DNA from: Littorina saxatilis
Taxonomy: Eukaryota; Mollusca; Gastropoda; Littorinimorpha; Littorinidae
Direction: 5' to 3'
Length of the DNA: 64,000 bases
Assembly: GCF_037325665.1 (NCBI RefSeq)
Contig: NC_090252.1
Location: 71,162,108 to 71,226,107, forward strand
Shown: piece by piece, positions 54,040-64,000 of the stretch
How the letters are laid out: every line of letters starts with the position of its first letter
How positions within the stretch are numbered: position 1 is the first letter of the stretch
The notes under the pieces: generated by a model
The model's database searches: none
Seen by the model: the letters and a program-made list of their open reading frames with translations, nothing else
What the model was told of the DNA's origin: nothing
Position numbers and translations under genes: made by a program

Positions 54040-54378
54040 ACAAGGTAGTTTACAGCAAATAGATTTGAATGAATGTGAATCACAGTTAGCAAAAGACCCG
54101 GATGATAAACCAGCAGTGTTAAGGAGAGAAAAATTAAAATTGAGTTTAGAACTAATTGAAAATGCCGAATTACACAGTGCTCAAATAAGATCGAGAGAAA
54201 AATGGATTGACGAAGGAGAAAAAAATACCAAATATTTTTTGAATTTAGAAAAACATCGTGCAAATGCAAAATTAATACCAAGTCTTGAACTGGATAGTGG
54301 AACAGTAATTACAGATCAATTCGATATATTAGAAGCACAAAAGGATTATTATCAAACTCTTTATAAACGTTATAGTAT
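54040..54378 (+). pseudogene. Fragment of an L1/Tx1-type LINE ORF2 (linker region)
   Basis: It encodes SLQQIDLNECESQLAKDPD, then SREKWIDEGEKNTKYFLNLE, the linker motif between endonuclease and reverse transcriptase in L1/Tx1 LINEs, and AQKDYYQTLYKR. Both ends are missing. It is cut at 54,378 by the tail of another LINE. Related to, but clearly different from, LINE J. Confidence 0.8.
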
Positions 54379-56190
54379 TGGATACGAATACGAATACGAA
54401 TACGAATACTTTATTATCTCATACAGAGAAATTTCAGTGTGGTGCACATTAAAAGACAAAACAAATAATAAGACAACAGATAAAAATACCATACGAAGCA
54501 TACTACACTCGCGCACGCATATGTACACTAACAGGAATAGTAACATGATTCCAAATAGGTTAATTGCCGTCAGCTTTAGCTAAAAGTTTAACGCTAAAAA
54601 CTATCATTATCACAGGACTAGATATGTCATTGAACAATATTTATCACAGGACTAGTCATTCGAGGGTTATCACACTCAGCATAAGGGTGCACATCAAAGA
54701 GTATAAAAAATATTCATCACAAAAATCAGTGCATATGTTCACCGGCACACATACTAGTTTTAATTAACTTAGGTATTTAAAAAGCCAATTGACTTTGGAA
54801 TAAAACTGTTCTTAGTTCTGAGCGTGCGGAATCTGGGAGTGCGGAGGCGACGTCCTGAGGGCAGGACCTCAAAGTGGTGAGCGAGCACATGACTACTATC
54901 CTGGATGATGCAGCAGGCCTTTCGTACCACACGTCGTTCATACAGCACAGTCAGTCCTTCCTGTCTCACCCCCACAATCTTACCACATGTGTTCACCACC
55001 CGCCCAAGCACATTCTTACTCTTCACACACAGACCTCCATACCAGCAGATGAAAGAGAAAGTGAGAATGGATTCAATGAATGAAGTATAGAATGTTTGGA
55101 GGATGCGGCTGTTGATGTTCAGACTTCTGAGCTTTTGTAAGCATTAGATTCTTGACTGACACTTCTTGTGGATAGCTTTAGTGTTTGAGGAGAAAATTTA
55201 GTTTGTTGTCAATGACTGTACCGAGATATTTGTATTCAGTCACTCGCTCAACTTTCACACCATCTATGTACAAATCTGAAACTGTAGCTGGGTTTTTGCG
55301 AAAGTCAATAACTAGCTCTTTTGTTTTTGTCACATTTAGGTCTAAACAGTTATCTTTACACCAGGAGCTGAAATTTTGAACTTCAGAAAAATAAACAGAA
55401 TCAGAGTCAGACAGGTCTTCAAGGGCAGAATCGTCAGAATATTTCACAAGAGGGGTCGTAACAGTGCCTTGACAATCGTTAGTGTATAATGTGAACAGAA
55501 CTGGAGACAATACTGTGCCCTGAGGGGCTCCAGTAGAAGTACTAACTATGGATGAAAGTGCGCTATGGAAACGGACGGACTGGGTTCTGTTCACTAGAAA
55601 CTGTGTGATCCAAAGGACGAGTCTGGGAGTGACGTTGTAAGAAAGCAGTTTTTGAACAAGCAGGTGAGGTTGTATTGTGTTGAAAGCAGATGAAAAGTCT
55701 ATAAATAGAATACGAACGAAGGAACCAGGTCTTTCTAAGTGACTATATGCTTGTTGCAGAAGTGTGAGTGTGGCGTCATCTGTACCTCTGTTTTTCTTGT
55801 AGGCAAACTGAAAAGGGTCCATGAAAGGTTGTGTGCAGTTGAGAAGACGAGGCAGAAGGATGCGTTCAAAACATTTCATTACTACCGAAGTGAGGGCAAC
55901 TGGACGATAGTCATTGAGCTGTTTGGGTCTACTGTTTTTAGGAACGGGACAGATGGTTGACTTTTTCCACACATCAGGAACAATACAGTCCCTGAGTGAC
56001 CAAGTGAAAAGCTGACTGAAAACTACAGACAACTGTGCTGCACACCACTTCAAGGTCCTGCCCCCAAGACCATCAGGACCAACAGCCTTACGCACCTTAA
56101 GTTTCTGAAAAACAGACTGCACCACATCACCCTCGATCTCGAAGTCGTCGTCGTCAGAAATGGATGGTGGTTTAAACGATAACATTAATT
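54378..56190 (-). mobile_element. 5'-truncated LINE of the CR1/Rex1-like group
   Basis: Minus-strand LINE 3' half: reverse transcriptase (55,178-56,185), further coding pieces to about 54,769, then a 3' UTR and a tail of (TATTCG) repeats at 54,378-54,410. The sequence before the tail, TCTGTATGAGATAATAAAG, resembles the conserved end of this LINE group. It interrupts the LINE fragment on its left. Confidence 0.8.
55178..56185 (-). pseudogene. Reverse transcriptase of the CR1/Rex1-like LINE
   Basis: 335 residues with RT motifs in order: KAVGPDGLGGRTLKWCAAQL, LNDYRPVALTSVVMKCFER, FAYKKNRGTDDATLTLL, ILFIDFSSAFNTIQP, GAPQGTVLSPVLFTLYTND and the active site VKYSDDSAL (SDD in place of the usual ADD). 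The frame closes after EYKYLGTVIDNKLNF. The expected continuation (SSNTKAIHKKCQSRI) lies in another frame just beyond, and a later piece is at 54,769-55,026. The endonuclease is absent. So it is a dead, truncated copy. The jockey-superfamily group is judged from motif wording only. Confidence 0.85.
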
Positions 56191-56272
56191 CCTTTTTGCA
56201 AGACTGCGACTTTCCTCAGTTAAAAACCAACTGGAGTGCAACATTTTTATTGCTTCAATCAAAAGTAACAGC

Positions 56273-56375
56273 AATTGTGTTTTCAGCGTAGCAATAGGGT
56301 CCGATATTTAGACGAGTCGTATTATACTTGTTCGAGTCTAAATATCGGACCCTACTCCTACATTGAAAACACAAT
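56273..56375. mobile_element. Foldback element (~100 bp)
   Basis: TAGGGTCCGATATTTAGAC at 56,295-56,313 pairs with GTCTAAATATCGGACCCTA at 56,336-56,354, and the outer parts (TTGTGTTTTCA against TGAAAACACAA) also pair. The arms are about 41 bases. Confidence 0.75.
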
Positions 56376-57090
56376 AGTGGTCATATTGCTATTCTGACAT
56401 AATATTCTGTGTCGAACAATATGGTTTTTTTTCAGGAACCGCTACCAGCTACCAAAATGGTCCACGTTTCCTATTGCAGACGACGGTTCAGTGCGCATAT
56501 TCCTTACGCATGTAACCACGCAAATCACCGAACATTGAAAAACCCGCGGAGACCTATTTGGAGAAGACACGACATAACCGGATGTTTGGGATTATGTCAA
56601 TATGCCAGGTTTTATTTGACGTCACGTAGCATACTTGCCTACCTATTAATATACTAATTGTTCGAAAGTCTGACTTCTTTTGCGGAGAGTGATTTTGCGT
56701 TTTATGACTGCAGAAAATCTGTGGATGATAAGAGCAGAAGAAAGTCAACCACTAAATGTTTCAGACAAACTCATCGAATGTGGAAACATGTTGAAACCTT
56801 GTTATATCTTTGATATGACAAAACAATTGTTTTAAATGAAACAGATGTGCTCATTGGTGTGTACGACAAGGATGGCTTAACACATGACATGTAGAAGTAT
56901 CCTACTCATTAATTTTGATTGGAAAAATGTGTATTACATGTAGTAAATTTAGATAGGGACATCACTTGAAATATTTATTATATTTAGTACTCAGGTGCCT
57001 ATTGTAAAACAAAAGCAAGTCAATGAGTGTTTGAAACCTTAATAGTGTAGAGAAAAGCGCCGTGCACATACATATGTTTTTGGTCTCTTT
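56376..57090. other. Intron sequence, no feature seen
   Basis: AT-rich unique sequence without supported frames. Confidence 0.3.
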
Positions 57091-58376
57091 TTACATTTAG
57101 TCAAGTTTTGGCATGAGGGTAGTGGCAGTGTATGTGTGAGTGTGTGTATGTATAAAGTTATTCCGAGAAAACTACTGGTCCGATCTTCATAAAACTTCAC
57201 ATTAGAGTTCCTCAATATAATATCCCAAGACAGTTTTTCTTTCTTTGGATAAATGTCTTTGATGACGTCATACCCTGCTTTTTGTGAAAGTTGAGGCGGC
57301 ACTGTCACGCTCTCATTTTTCAACAAAATTTGTTGAAAGTTTGGTCAAGTAATCTTCGACGATGCCCGGACTTTAGTATTGCATTTTAGCTTTGAGGCTT
57401 AACATTTAAATAATGAGTTTGCTCATTAAAGTTGTCATTAAAATAATTGTTTCGCAAACAGATTTGAAATTGATTGCATCCTATTCTTCATCAAATTCTG
57501 AATTAAAAAAATATATATATGTTACGTTTACTCTTAAAATGTAATCACAATTAACGAAAATAGGTAAATTAGTACTTCGATTATAATTTTTAAGACATCG
57601 ATCCAAACATGATTTCATCTTATTCTTGATCATTTTCTGATTCCAAAAACATATAGAAATAATATGTTGTATTCAAAATAAGTCCCGCAGTGGGGCACTG
57701 CGGTTATGAAATTAAAAGCCCCTCCTGTTTTTGGAACCGCAGGAGCTTTCTAGTTTGCTGTTAGGTAGATTTTTGGTTCCTCTTTCCTGTCATGCTCTCT
57801 TTTTCTTAATGAATTCTTTTCTTTTTTCTGCCTTCTTGCTCATTCACCTGTATTTTTTCCAAAAATCTCTTCTCTTGCCGCTTGTCTCGCGATTCATGTA
57901 TAGTTTAATCTGTTAGTGTTCTGATGTAAGTCCAGCAGTAGATAGGTTAAGCCTATTTTAACATACTGGAAACTGGTAATCTTCCAGTAGGTATTAATTT
58001 AGTTTTACTAAAGCCTGCTGGGACACAAGTAATGGGTTAGTGCATTTGTAAACAGGAATCGCTTGACAAGTGGCCCCCTTCATCCCCCCCCTTCCTCGTC
58101 CTGATATGGCTCTGCGTAGTCGGCTGGACGTTAAGCAACAAATAAACAAACAATTCAAAATAAGCTCGGAAAAATAAAAAGAATACAGAAAAGCGTGCTT
58201 TTCTGCTTTCCGCAATACGCCATTGTTGGCTTATCAGTTTCACCTCGTGTTGCACGAGAAAAGTGAACGATTTCCATGTGCCGTGGGGATTGACAACGCT
58301 GTTTTGTCTTCGTGAAAAAATGCAGTGCGTTCAGTTTTATTCTGTGAGTTCGACAGATTGGCTAAATGTTGTAATT
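57091..58376 (-). repeat. Interspersed repeat family A, copy 3 (reversed, split by SINE S3)
   Basis: On the minus strand the left half (58,376 to 58,153) carries the start region ('acaacatttagccaa', 'actcacagaataaaactgaa'). The right half (57,682 to 57,091) carries 'gtgacagtgccgcctcaact' and the end 'acttgactaaatgt'. It is more diverged than copies 1 and 2. Confidence 0.7.
57683..58152 (+). mobile_element. SINE-like family S, copy 3
   Basis: A 470-bp copy is flanked by ATTCAAAATAAG at 57,671-57,682 and 58,153-58,164. It splits repeat A3, whose halves continue on both sides, so it is younger than A3. It is almost base-for-base the same as copy 2. Confidence 0.9.
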
Positions 58377-58971
58377 TCGACTTATGCAACTTGTTTATAT
58401 TTGTATATGAGAATTCTTAATGTACAAGAGGGAAGACAATCTCGTTTAGCCTGTGCATTAAGCTGATAAAAATAGGTCAGCTGAACTTGCAAACTTTTGT
58501 GCAGCCAGGTTGTAGTTTTCCTCTATCTCTTAGCAAAATTTTGGCACCAAGGCTAGTTACTCGTTTTTAAATCTGTAGCTTGGGTAAACTCGGTCAGTTC
58601 AGAGAGCCTAGTGACCACAAACCGCCCTTTATCTTAGTTCCCCCTCCCCGAAACATCTGGTCAAGATGGCGGCTAATTGGCTGGATGTGCCCCCCTTGTA
58701 AACTGTACGCAGTGACTGGAGTTTCAGATTATAGGATTTTGGTCGTCCTGACTTTTCTGAGAATATTTTAATCACATCTTTTTGGATGCAGCATATAGGA
58801 TGTCCCTTTTGGTTTTAGAATCGATTTGTATTGATGTTTTAGAAAAAAAGAATAGTTGAGGTTAACAGTTGGTTTATATGAAGTCTGAGTTAGGAAGTGG
58901 TTTTCACCCTCCCTTTCTATTTGTTCTTCTTTTTTATGTTTTTTATGGTCGTGCTTATCATATTCTACTTC

Positions 58972-59005
<34 letters not shown>

Positions 59006-59552
59006 CTCTCTCTCTCTCTCATTTTTTGTTAGCTTCCCTTTTCTTGATCTTTTCTTCCATCCGTTTTTTCAATATAAACTTAGCAAAAACATCATTGCAA
59101 CAAATTTCGCACCCAAATTAAAGCATTAATTCCAGTCATTTCATGAAAACTTTAAATGTCAATTAAGGCCGTTCACTTAACTATCAGGATCATTTTTGGA
59201 TCAAAGATTCCTTTTCCATTGATCACGTGACCGCCGCTCAGATAAGGGTACCCTGAAAATCGACAAGTCAAAAAGTAAGGTAACCCTCAAAATAGACCAG
59301 AGCCAAAATAGACGGAAGGGCAACATGAAAAATCGAAACAAAATCACAATTAGCAAAACTTTGCAACTTTGACACACCAGAAGAAAGTCAAATCAAGTAT
59401 CTACCCTGAACTGATTGTTTTGTTTAGCTACCTTGCGTATTTCGTGCGAAATGCTATTCCTACTGCTGCAGGTGTCGATCGCAAGAGCGCCAAAAACCGG
59501 ACTTTTTGCGTCATTTTCTATGGGTATCATGACAAAAAACGCTGCACTTCTA
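58377..59552. other. Intron sequence with (CA)n(TC)n microsatellite
   Basis: The microsatellite is at 58,974-59,019. The rest is unique AT-rich sequence. Confidence 0.4.
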
Positions 59553-60206
59553 TCTATATATATATACGACTTGTGTCTGTGTGTCTGTCTGTGTCTTCGC
59601 GATGCACGGCCAAAGTTCTCGATGGATCTGCTTCAAATTTGGTGTCCATATTCAGATACACCCTGCACAAAATCTGGTCGATGAGATATTTCAATACGTG
59701 CCATCAGCGCGCAGCGCTGAACCGATTTTGTGCGCGCTGAACCGATTTTGGTTCCACCTCAGCTACCCGGGCCCCCATACCGACACACCAAAGCCAAAGT
59801 TCTCGGTGGATCTTTTTCAAATTTGGACACCGTATTCAGCTACACCCCGGACACAATATCATCGATGAGATATTTCAACACGTGCTCTCAGCGCGCAGCG
59901 CTGAACCGATTTTGGTTTTTGTGTTCATTTCACCATTATAAGTAACTCTTCCTTATCTTCTCATCTTCTCCAGGTTTTCAGCGTTTACCTCCCTTCCTTC
60001 GTATGGTGCACTATAGTATGAGTGGGGCGTCTTCGGATATTCCCGGCGTTCTGTTACTATTTTTAGAAGGTCACCGCAGTGTCCAGAACGTTAATTGGAC
60101 CCGTAAATTATCCTCACTGTAAAAGTGCAAAGGTCGAATCAATTTATAGCCACGCGAAAAATACACTGTCATCTATCTCTCTATAGATACGGCTTCTCTG
60201 TGTTTG

Positions 60207-60632
60207 ACTGACTATTAGGGTTTAACGTCCTCTTAGACCAACTGGTCTATATTGGGACAGGTATTGGTAATACGTTGAAGATATGGTGTGATACTTTGAT
60301 TCGAACAAGCCCGCTGTGGCTGTCTTCTTCGACACACCAGCATTGGGTTTGTCTCGTCAAAGTATCAAAATACGATCATGATAATTGGAGACGAGAGATG
60401 ATGCATGCGTGTCTTCGTGTTTTCCAAGCCCTGAGACTTTCGCTGTGAACGTGGGATCTTTTTCGTGCGCATGTGTGCACACGGGGGTGTTCGGACACCG
60501 AAGAGAGTCTGCACAAAGTTGACTCCAAGAAATAAATCTCTCGCCGAACGTGGGGATCGAACCCACGCTGATAGCGTCAGCGACCAACTGGCTACAAAGC
60601 CAGCGCGCTACCAACTGAGCTACGTCCCCTCC
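60207..60632 (-). mobile_element. tRNA-headed SINE D2 in Helitron H2
   Basis: Flanked by CTCTGTGTTTG at 60,196-60,206 and 60,633-60,643. On the minus strand it starts GGGAGGGGACGTAGCTCAGT, with A box TAGCTCAGTTGG and B box GGGTTCGATCCCC. The first half is that of D1 ('ccccacgttcggcgagagat'), but the 3' half differs and ends GGACGTTAAACCCTAATAGT. Confidence 0.9.
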
Positions 60633-60635
60633 CTC

Positions 60636-60639
<4 letters not shown>

Positions 60640-60685
<46 letters not shown>

Positions 60686-60695
60686 TCTCTCTCTA
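60640..60695. repeat. (TG)n(TC)n microsatellite
   Basis: TG run followed by a short CT run, inside Helitron H2. Confidence 0.9.
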
Positions 60696-61075
60696 TGTGA
60701 GCAACACCTGGGGATTGTTCAGTTCTGTTTGTGATGTGGTCTGGCGGCTTTTGTGTATTTGTATGTACTGGCCTTCCATAACATAACAGTTCAAAAGGGC
60801 TTACAGATAAGCTATAAATTGCTCAATCCTGTTTGAGTGGAGTTCGCCTCCAAAGGTGATTAACACGGTTACATTCGTCGACAAGGATGGGACTCGATAT
60901 GGTCAGGAATGGCATTATGGCCACTGAATCATTTTCGTGCTGTTCCCATTCCACGAATCTGGGAGGGACCTAAGCTTGGCGGGTCCATTGTTCGGACCCG
61001 GCGAAGCCGGCGTACGGCTCTAAGTACTTCTTCCCGGCGAAGCCGGCTACCCGGCGAAGCGGGTATTCATTCTAG

Positions 61076-62153
61076 TTACTAATGACTTGGTGAATAGCTT
61101 TCAAAACTTGCAGAATGTTTTACCAACATACTAGAGATACTGGATCGTTACAGTTTTTTTTTATTCAGATGTAAAGCAATGTTTCGGAAAATGGATTTTT
61201 ACAGTTCCCCTGCCCGATTTTACTTGTATTTTAGGACTTCGAATCGGTTTTGTTTTTGGCAGGTTGGTTAAACCATCAGGGTACCCACGGGTTATGCCCG
61301 ATTTTCCATCCATTTAACGGATTAGAATGGATAAGAACAGTTTTTAGTTAGGTTCCGAAAGTCGTTTCCAACCCAAAAAGTGCTGCTCGATTTGTAGACA
61401 GTTTAAAGACTTAATTAGAACATTTTGTTCGTGAAACATGAAGACACTGTATTATATGACCAACTTGGATTTTTATATATAGATACATTTTCTAAGAACG
61501 AACCCTAATGTCTGTTTTTTTTTTAGTGTCTTGAACTGAATATAAATTGGAACTCTATTGCACTCTTGTTGACTTTATATATTTTGTTGTCTCTTCGTCT
61601 GGTGCCTTTGTTTGATTACCATCCTGACAAATGTCTTTCACACACTATTGCACCACAACATAATAGGCACAGTCGCTCAAAGTTAAAGTTTATGTGAGGC
61701 TATTACCCTTCCAGAAATTGATTTAAACTTTTATGAATAATAATATATTATTGTATTTAGTGATATGATAAGATTGTATGACAGATTTAAAGTGTTTGAC
61801 ATATGTACATGTGTTTAAATACATCCGACGAAGATAATACATATCTAAAAATAGAAGTGGGAACCTGACACAACTGTCTATGCCAGAGATAGGAAAGCAA
61901 ACAGAGACTTTTAAGGCATTTTTATGAGAGATACACTGCTAATATAAGAAAATAAAATAAGCGGTTATGTGTAGTTGAAACATAGATTATTTCATAATCG
62001 TTGTAAAGTTATTTTACATTGATTTATATTTCATCTAATGGTCGGTTTTGTTAATTGGTATATCTAGTTTTGTGTAATTTTATTTGTAATTTTATGACCT
62101 TTTGTTTTTGAAAAAAAAGAGTTTAGAAAGATAGAATGTTGAGTAATAATAAT
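61076..62153. other. Intron sequence, no feature seen
   Basis: AT-rich unique sequence. No coding or repeat signal. Confidence 0.3.
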
Positions 62154-63522
62154 AATTGTCAGTAAGTACTGGTGTCACATGACTGATGTGAACCAGTTGA
62201 TTGGCTAATGGCGATGCGCTAAAACTGTTAGCGCACTCTTGGAGTGCGCTAACTTTTCCACAAAGCGTATTCTTCCGCCCTTTGCCTAAGCGAGACTGTA
62301 CTCTCATCCTCAGAATTAATTAATGACATGTAGCTTATATTCTCCACAATACCAATGACCATAAATTTCCTGCTTCTCAATTAAAGCAGAAGTGGGTTTT
62401 TTTCTGACAGATTGCATGTGCCTGTGCCACAGTTGCCACTGATCTAAAAATAGAACCCGCTGTGTCTAATTTTTCAGTTTCGACTTGCAAAGATTCTTCT
62501 CATAATTATGCCGTGTTAGTGGCATGTAGCTTATTATCCACATTACCAAATGATGAGTTAGTATATACAATTCCCAGCAGCTAACAGAAAACACAAGTGT
62601 TATTCCGGCTAGATCAGCATTTCGTAGCAGACTACACTGAAATACGACTGCATCTGTTCAGTAAATGAATGGTTTCCGAATTATTATTTCAAGGCAAGAA
62701 CAATCGGAATCGAAAACGTGTAGTGTTTAGAACGGTCTTACCATATATAAGACTTATTACCAGCCTGCCTCATGCGTGCAGACTCAGTGCAACGTGACGA
62801 GCAATTTTTGTTTTTGAAATGAGACTGTCGCACAGTGGTTCGATTGCCATAGCCTAGCAGACGACATAAACCCCGCTCAGCAAATTAACATGTTGGGCAA
62901 ATGTGAACGATAAAACGATGGGGATATAATACGTGTAGGGTTCAGAGCATTCTTACCGTTCATATTTAGTACCAGACTCCCCGATGAGTGAAGATACCAC
63001 ACGAGAAACATGCCACATTTATTTTGAAAATGTGCTAACCGTCGACCTTGGGGGTCAAGGGGGTCAACAATTCAAGGGGAGTCACTCTGCACAGTCAATC
63101 CGTCGAAGCTTGACTGGAGGTTTCGAATCGCAAATAACTAAGAACACAGTCCTTTCTCCGAGTTCAAATGAGGTCTCTCTGAAAGATCATCACTGTTTAG
63201 CTTAACGCTACACTGGAATTTACCAACAGAAATTAAAACAAGAGTTTGCGTGTGACGAAAGCACGACACTGAGACAGCCCACACAAAATAGACCTGACCA
63301 CACAGTTATGCCTATTCAAATGCGCGTAGCAAAATGTGCGTGTTGTATCTTCTTTTTTCTCTGGCGGTACCAACAATATCGTTATTGAAACAATCCCAGT
63401 GCACTAAGGGATTTATAGAGCAAATCTCGAAAATAATTATTGAACTCTCGTTCAATAATGAATTTTCTCGAGTTGCTCTATAAATCCCTTAGTGCACGTG
63501 ACACCAGTACTTACTGACAATT
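62154..63522. mobile_element. TIR element N (1.37 kb)
   Basis: AATTGTCAGTAAGTACTGGT plus GTCAC at 62,154-62,178 is perfectly inverted at 63,498-63,522. Just inside the left end is a hairpin GTTAGCGCACTC-TTG-GAGTGCGCTAAC (62,228-62,254); just inside the right end is a foldback (63,399-63,497). No transposase. Confidence 0.7.
63399..63497. repeat. Foldback next to the right end of N
   Basis: GTGCACTAAGGGATTTATAG pairs with CTATAAATCCCTTAGTGCAC, and the pairing continues through GAGCAA and TTATTGAAC. Arms of about 48 bases. Confidence 0.85.
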
Positions 63523-63878
63523 GTTGTTAAAATAAGAGGTTAAAATTTGATTAACTTTTTTGTTTTTTGTGGGGTTTTTTGGTATCAGTTTATTTCTTCA
63601 TTTATTAAATATTAATTGATTTGATTATTTGTTTGTCTATGTATTGATTTATTGTTAGATTGCTTTACAAAATATGATTCACATAATATTGTTTTGATTA
63701 ACTTTACCTCATATAAATAACTTTTAATTGTATCAAGATTGTAAAATATGATCTCCGTTTACGTTTGTAAACCCTTATATCTCAGAAGAAAGCTGATTCC
63801 CACAACAACAAAAAACAACAAACAAACAATTGTTTCAGCACTGTGACATAACTGACATGGTGGTGTCACTTCTCTCAC

Positions 63879-64000
63879 CTGGCCACGATGTCCAGGTAAA
63901 GTTGATCAGTGAGCCGAGTGTCCACAGTACAGGCCATCCTGTGTTGCCACCAGGTGCTCAGCTGTGATAACACGGCGGGTGTCACGTGCCAGTACGATGC
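63879..64000 (-). CDS. Host SF1-like P-loop NTPase gene, exon 1 of 5 seen (partial, continues beyond window)
   Basis: This is the most upstream exon visible, and it runs off the right edge. Read on the minus strand from 64,000 it stays open for 40 codons plus two bases, and it includes the residues LSTWWQHRM and TDQLYLDIVA. It ends ..GCCAG with a donor GTGAGA at 63,873-63,878. It stops in phase 2, which is what the acceptor of the next exon (51,568) needs. I do not recognise a domain in this piece alone. It is assigned to the gene by phase and by reading order only. The upstream exons, the promoter and the true start lie outside the window. The intron that follows is 12.3 kb and full of repeats. 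Confidence 0.6.

Larger units (their letters stand above)
59553..61075 (+). mobile_element. Helitron H2 (non-autonomous), split by SINE D2
   Basis: 5' end A|TCTATATATATATACGAC at 59,553. The 3' end has the hairpin CCCGGCGAAGCGGG, then TATTCATT and CTAG at 61,072-61,075 followed by T. Several CCGGCGAAGCCGG units are clustered at 60,998-61,060. Body phrases 'gccaaagttctcgatggatc' and 'aacacgtgctctcagcgc' are shared with H1. Removing the SINE (426 bp) leaves about 1.1 kb. No Rep/helicase. Confidence 0.85.

Noticed and set aside
60550-60632. A tRNA gene on the minus strand
   Set aside because: The A and B boxes are good, but it is the head of a SINE with its own target duplication, and the anticodon arm does not fold with a normal 7-base loop.

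Overview
The window looks like animal nuclear DNA, most likely from a gastropod mollusc. It has long introns with GT/AG borders, abundant CA/GT and trinucleotide microsatellites, tRNA-headed SINEs with a molluscan style, LINEs, Helitrons and many TIR elements. There are no bacterial operons. A caenogastropod such as a periwinkle is my best guess, because the repeat starting near 6,855 recalls periwinkle repeats. That is recollection, not a search.

Host gene. One split gene runs right to left on the minus strand from beyond 64,000 to a stop at 27,389. I can see five exons: 63,879-64,000, 51,381-51,568, 46,811-47,105, 31,017-31,369 and 27,389-27,966. Their phases agree at all four junctions. 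They give 511 residues of a P-loop NTPase that resembles a superfamily-1 helicase. The Walker A motif GAPGTGKT only appears when two exons are joined. The four introns (about 12.3, 4.3, 15.4 and 3.1 kb) are filled with mobile elements.

Left third (1-27,193), downstream of that gene. A young LTR retrotransposon (1-5,940) carries a gag-like gene. It is followed by repeat A1, TTAA-flanked TIR elements B1 and E1, and a 9.2-kb GC-rich unit G bounded by 41-bp inverted repeats. Inside G sits a clean 1.8-kb element F with 200-bp TIRs, a 5-bp target duplication and one zinc-finger gene. Next is a Helitron (19,139-27,193), which was entered by a 6.6-kb Polinton-like element K with a 6-bp target duplication. 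K carries a protein-primed type B DNA polymerase gene and no other recognisable Polinton core gene.

Introns (27,967-63,878). The 3-kb intron holds a tandem array with TCAAGGTCA motifs and a foldback. The 15.4-kb intron is a nest. An old TA-flanked element Q (34,720-46,613) was entered by SINE D1, element B2, repeat A2 and a full-length L1/Tx1-like LINE J (39,062-46,484). J was itself entered by a SINE. J is unusual because it has a third, cysteine-rich repeat ORF between ORF1 and ORF2. A Tc1-type transposon lies just outside Q. The 4.3-kb intron has a long inverted repeat with pogo-like ends. The 12.3-kb intron has LINE fragments, repeat A3 split by a SINE, a second Helitron split by a tRNA-headed SINE, and a TIR element.

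The candidates most worth following are the LINE's extra repeat ORF, the zinc-finger-only TIR element, the polymerase-only Polinton-like unit, and the SINE families with exact target duplications.
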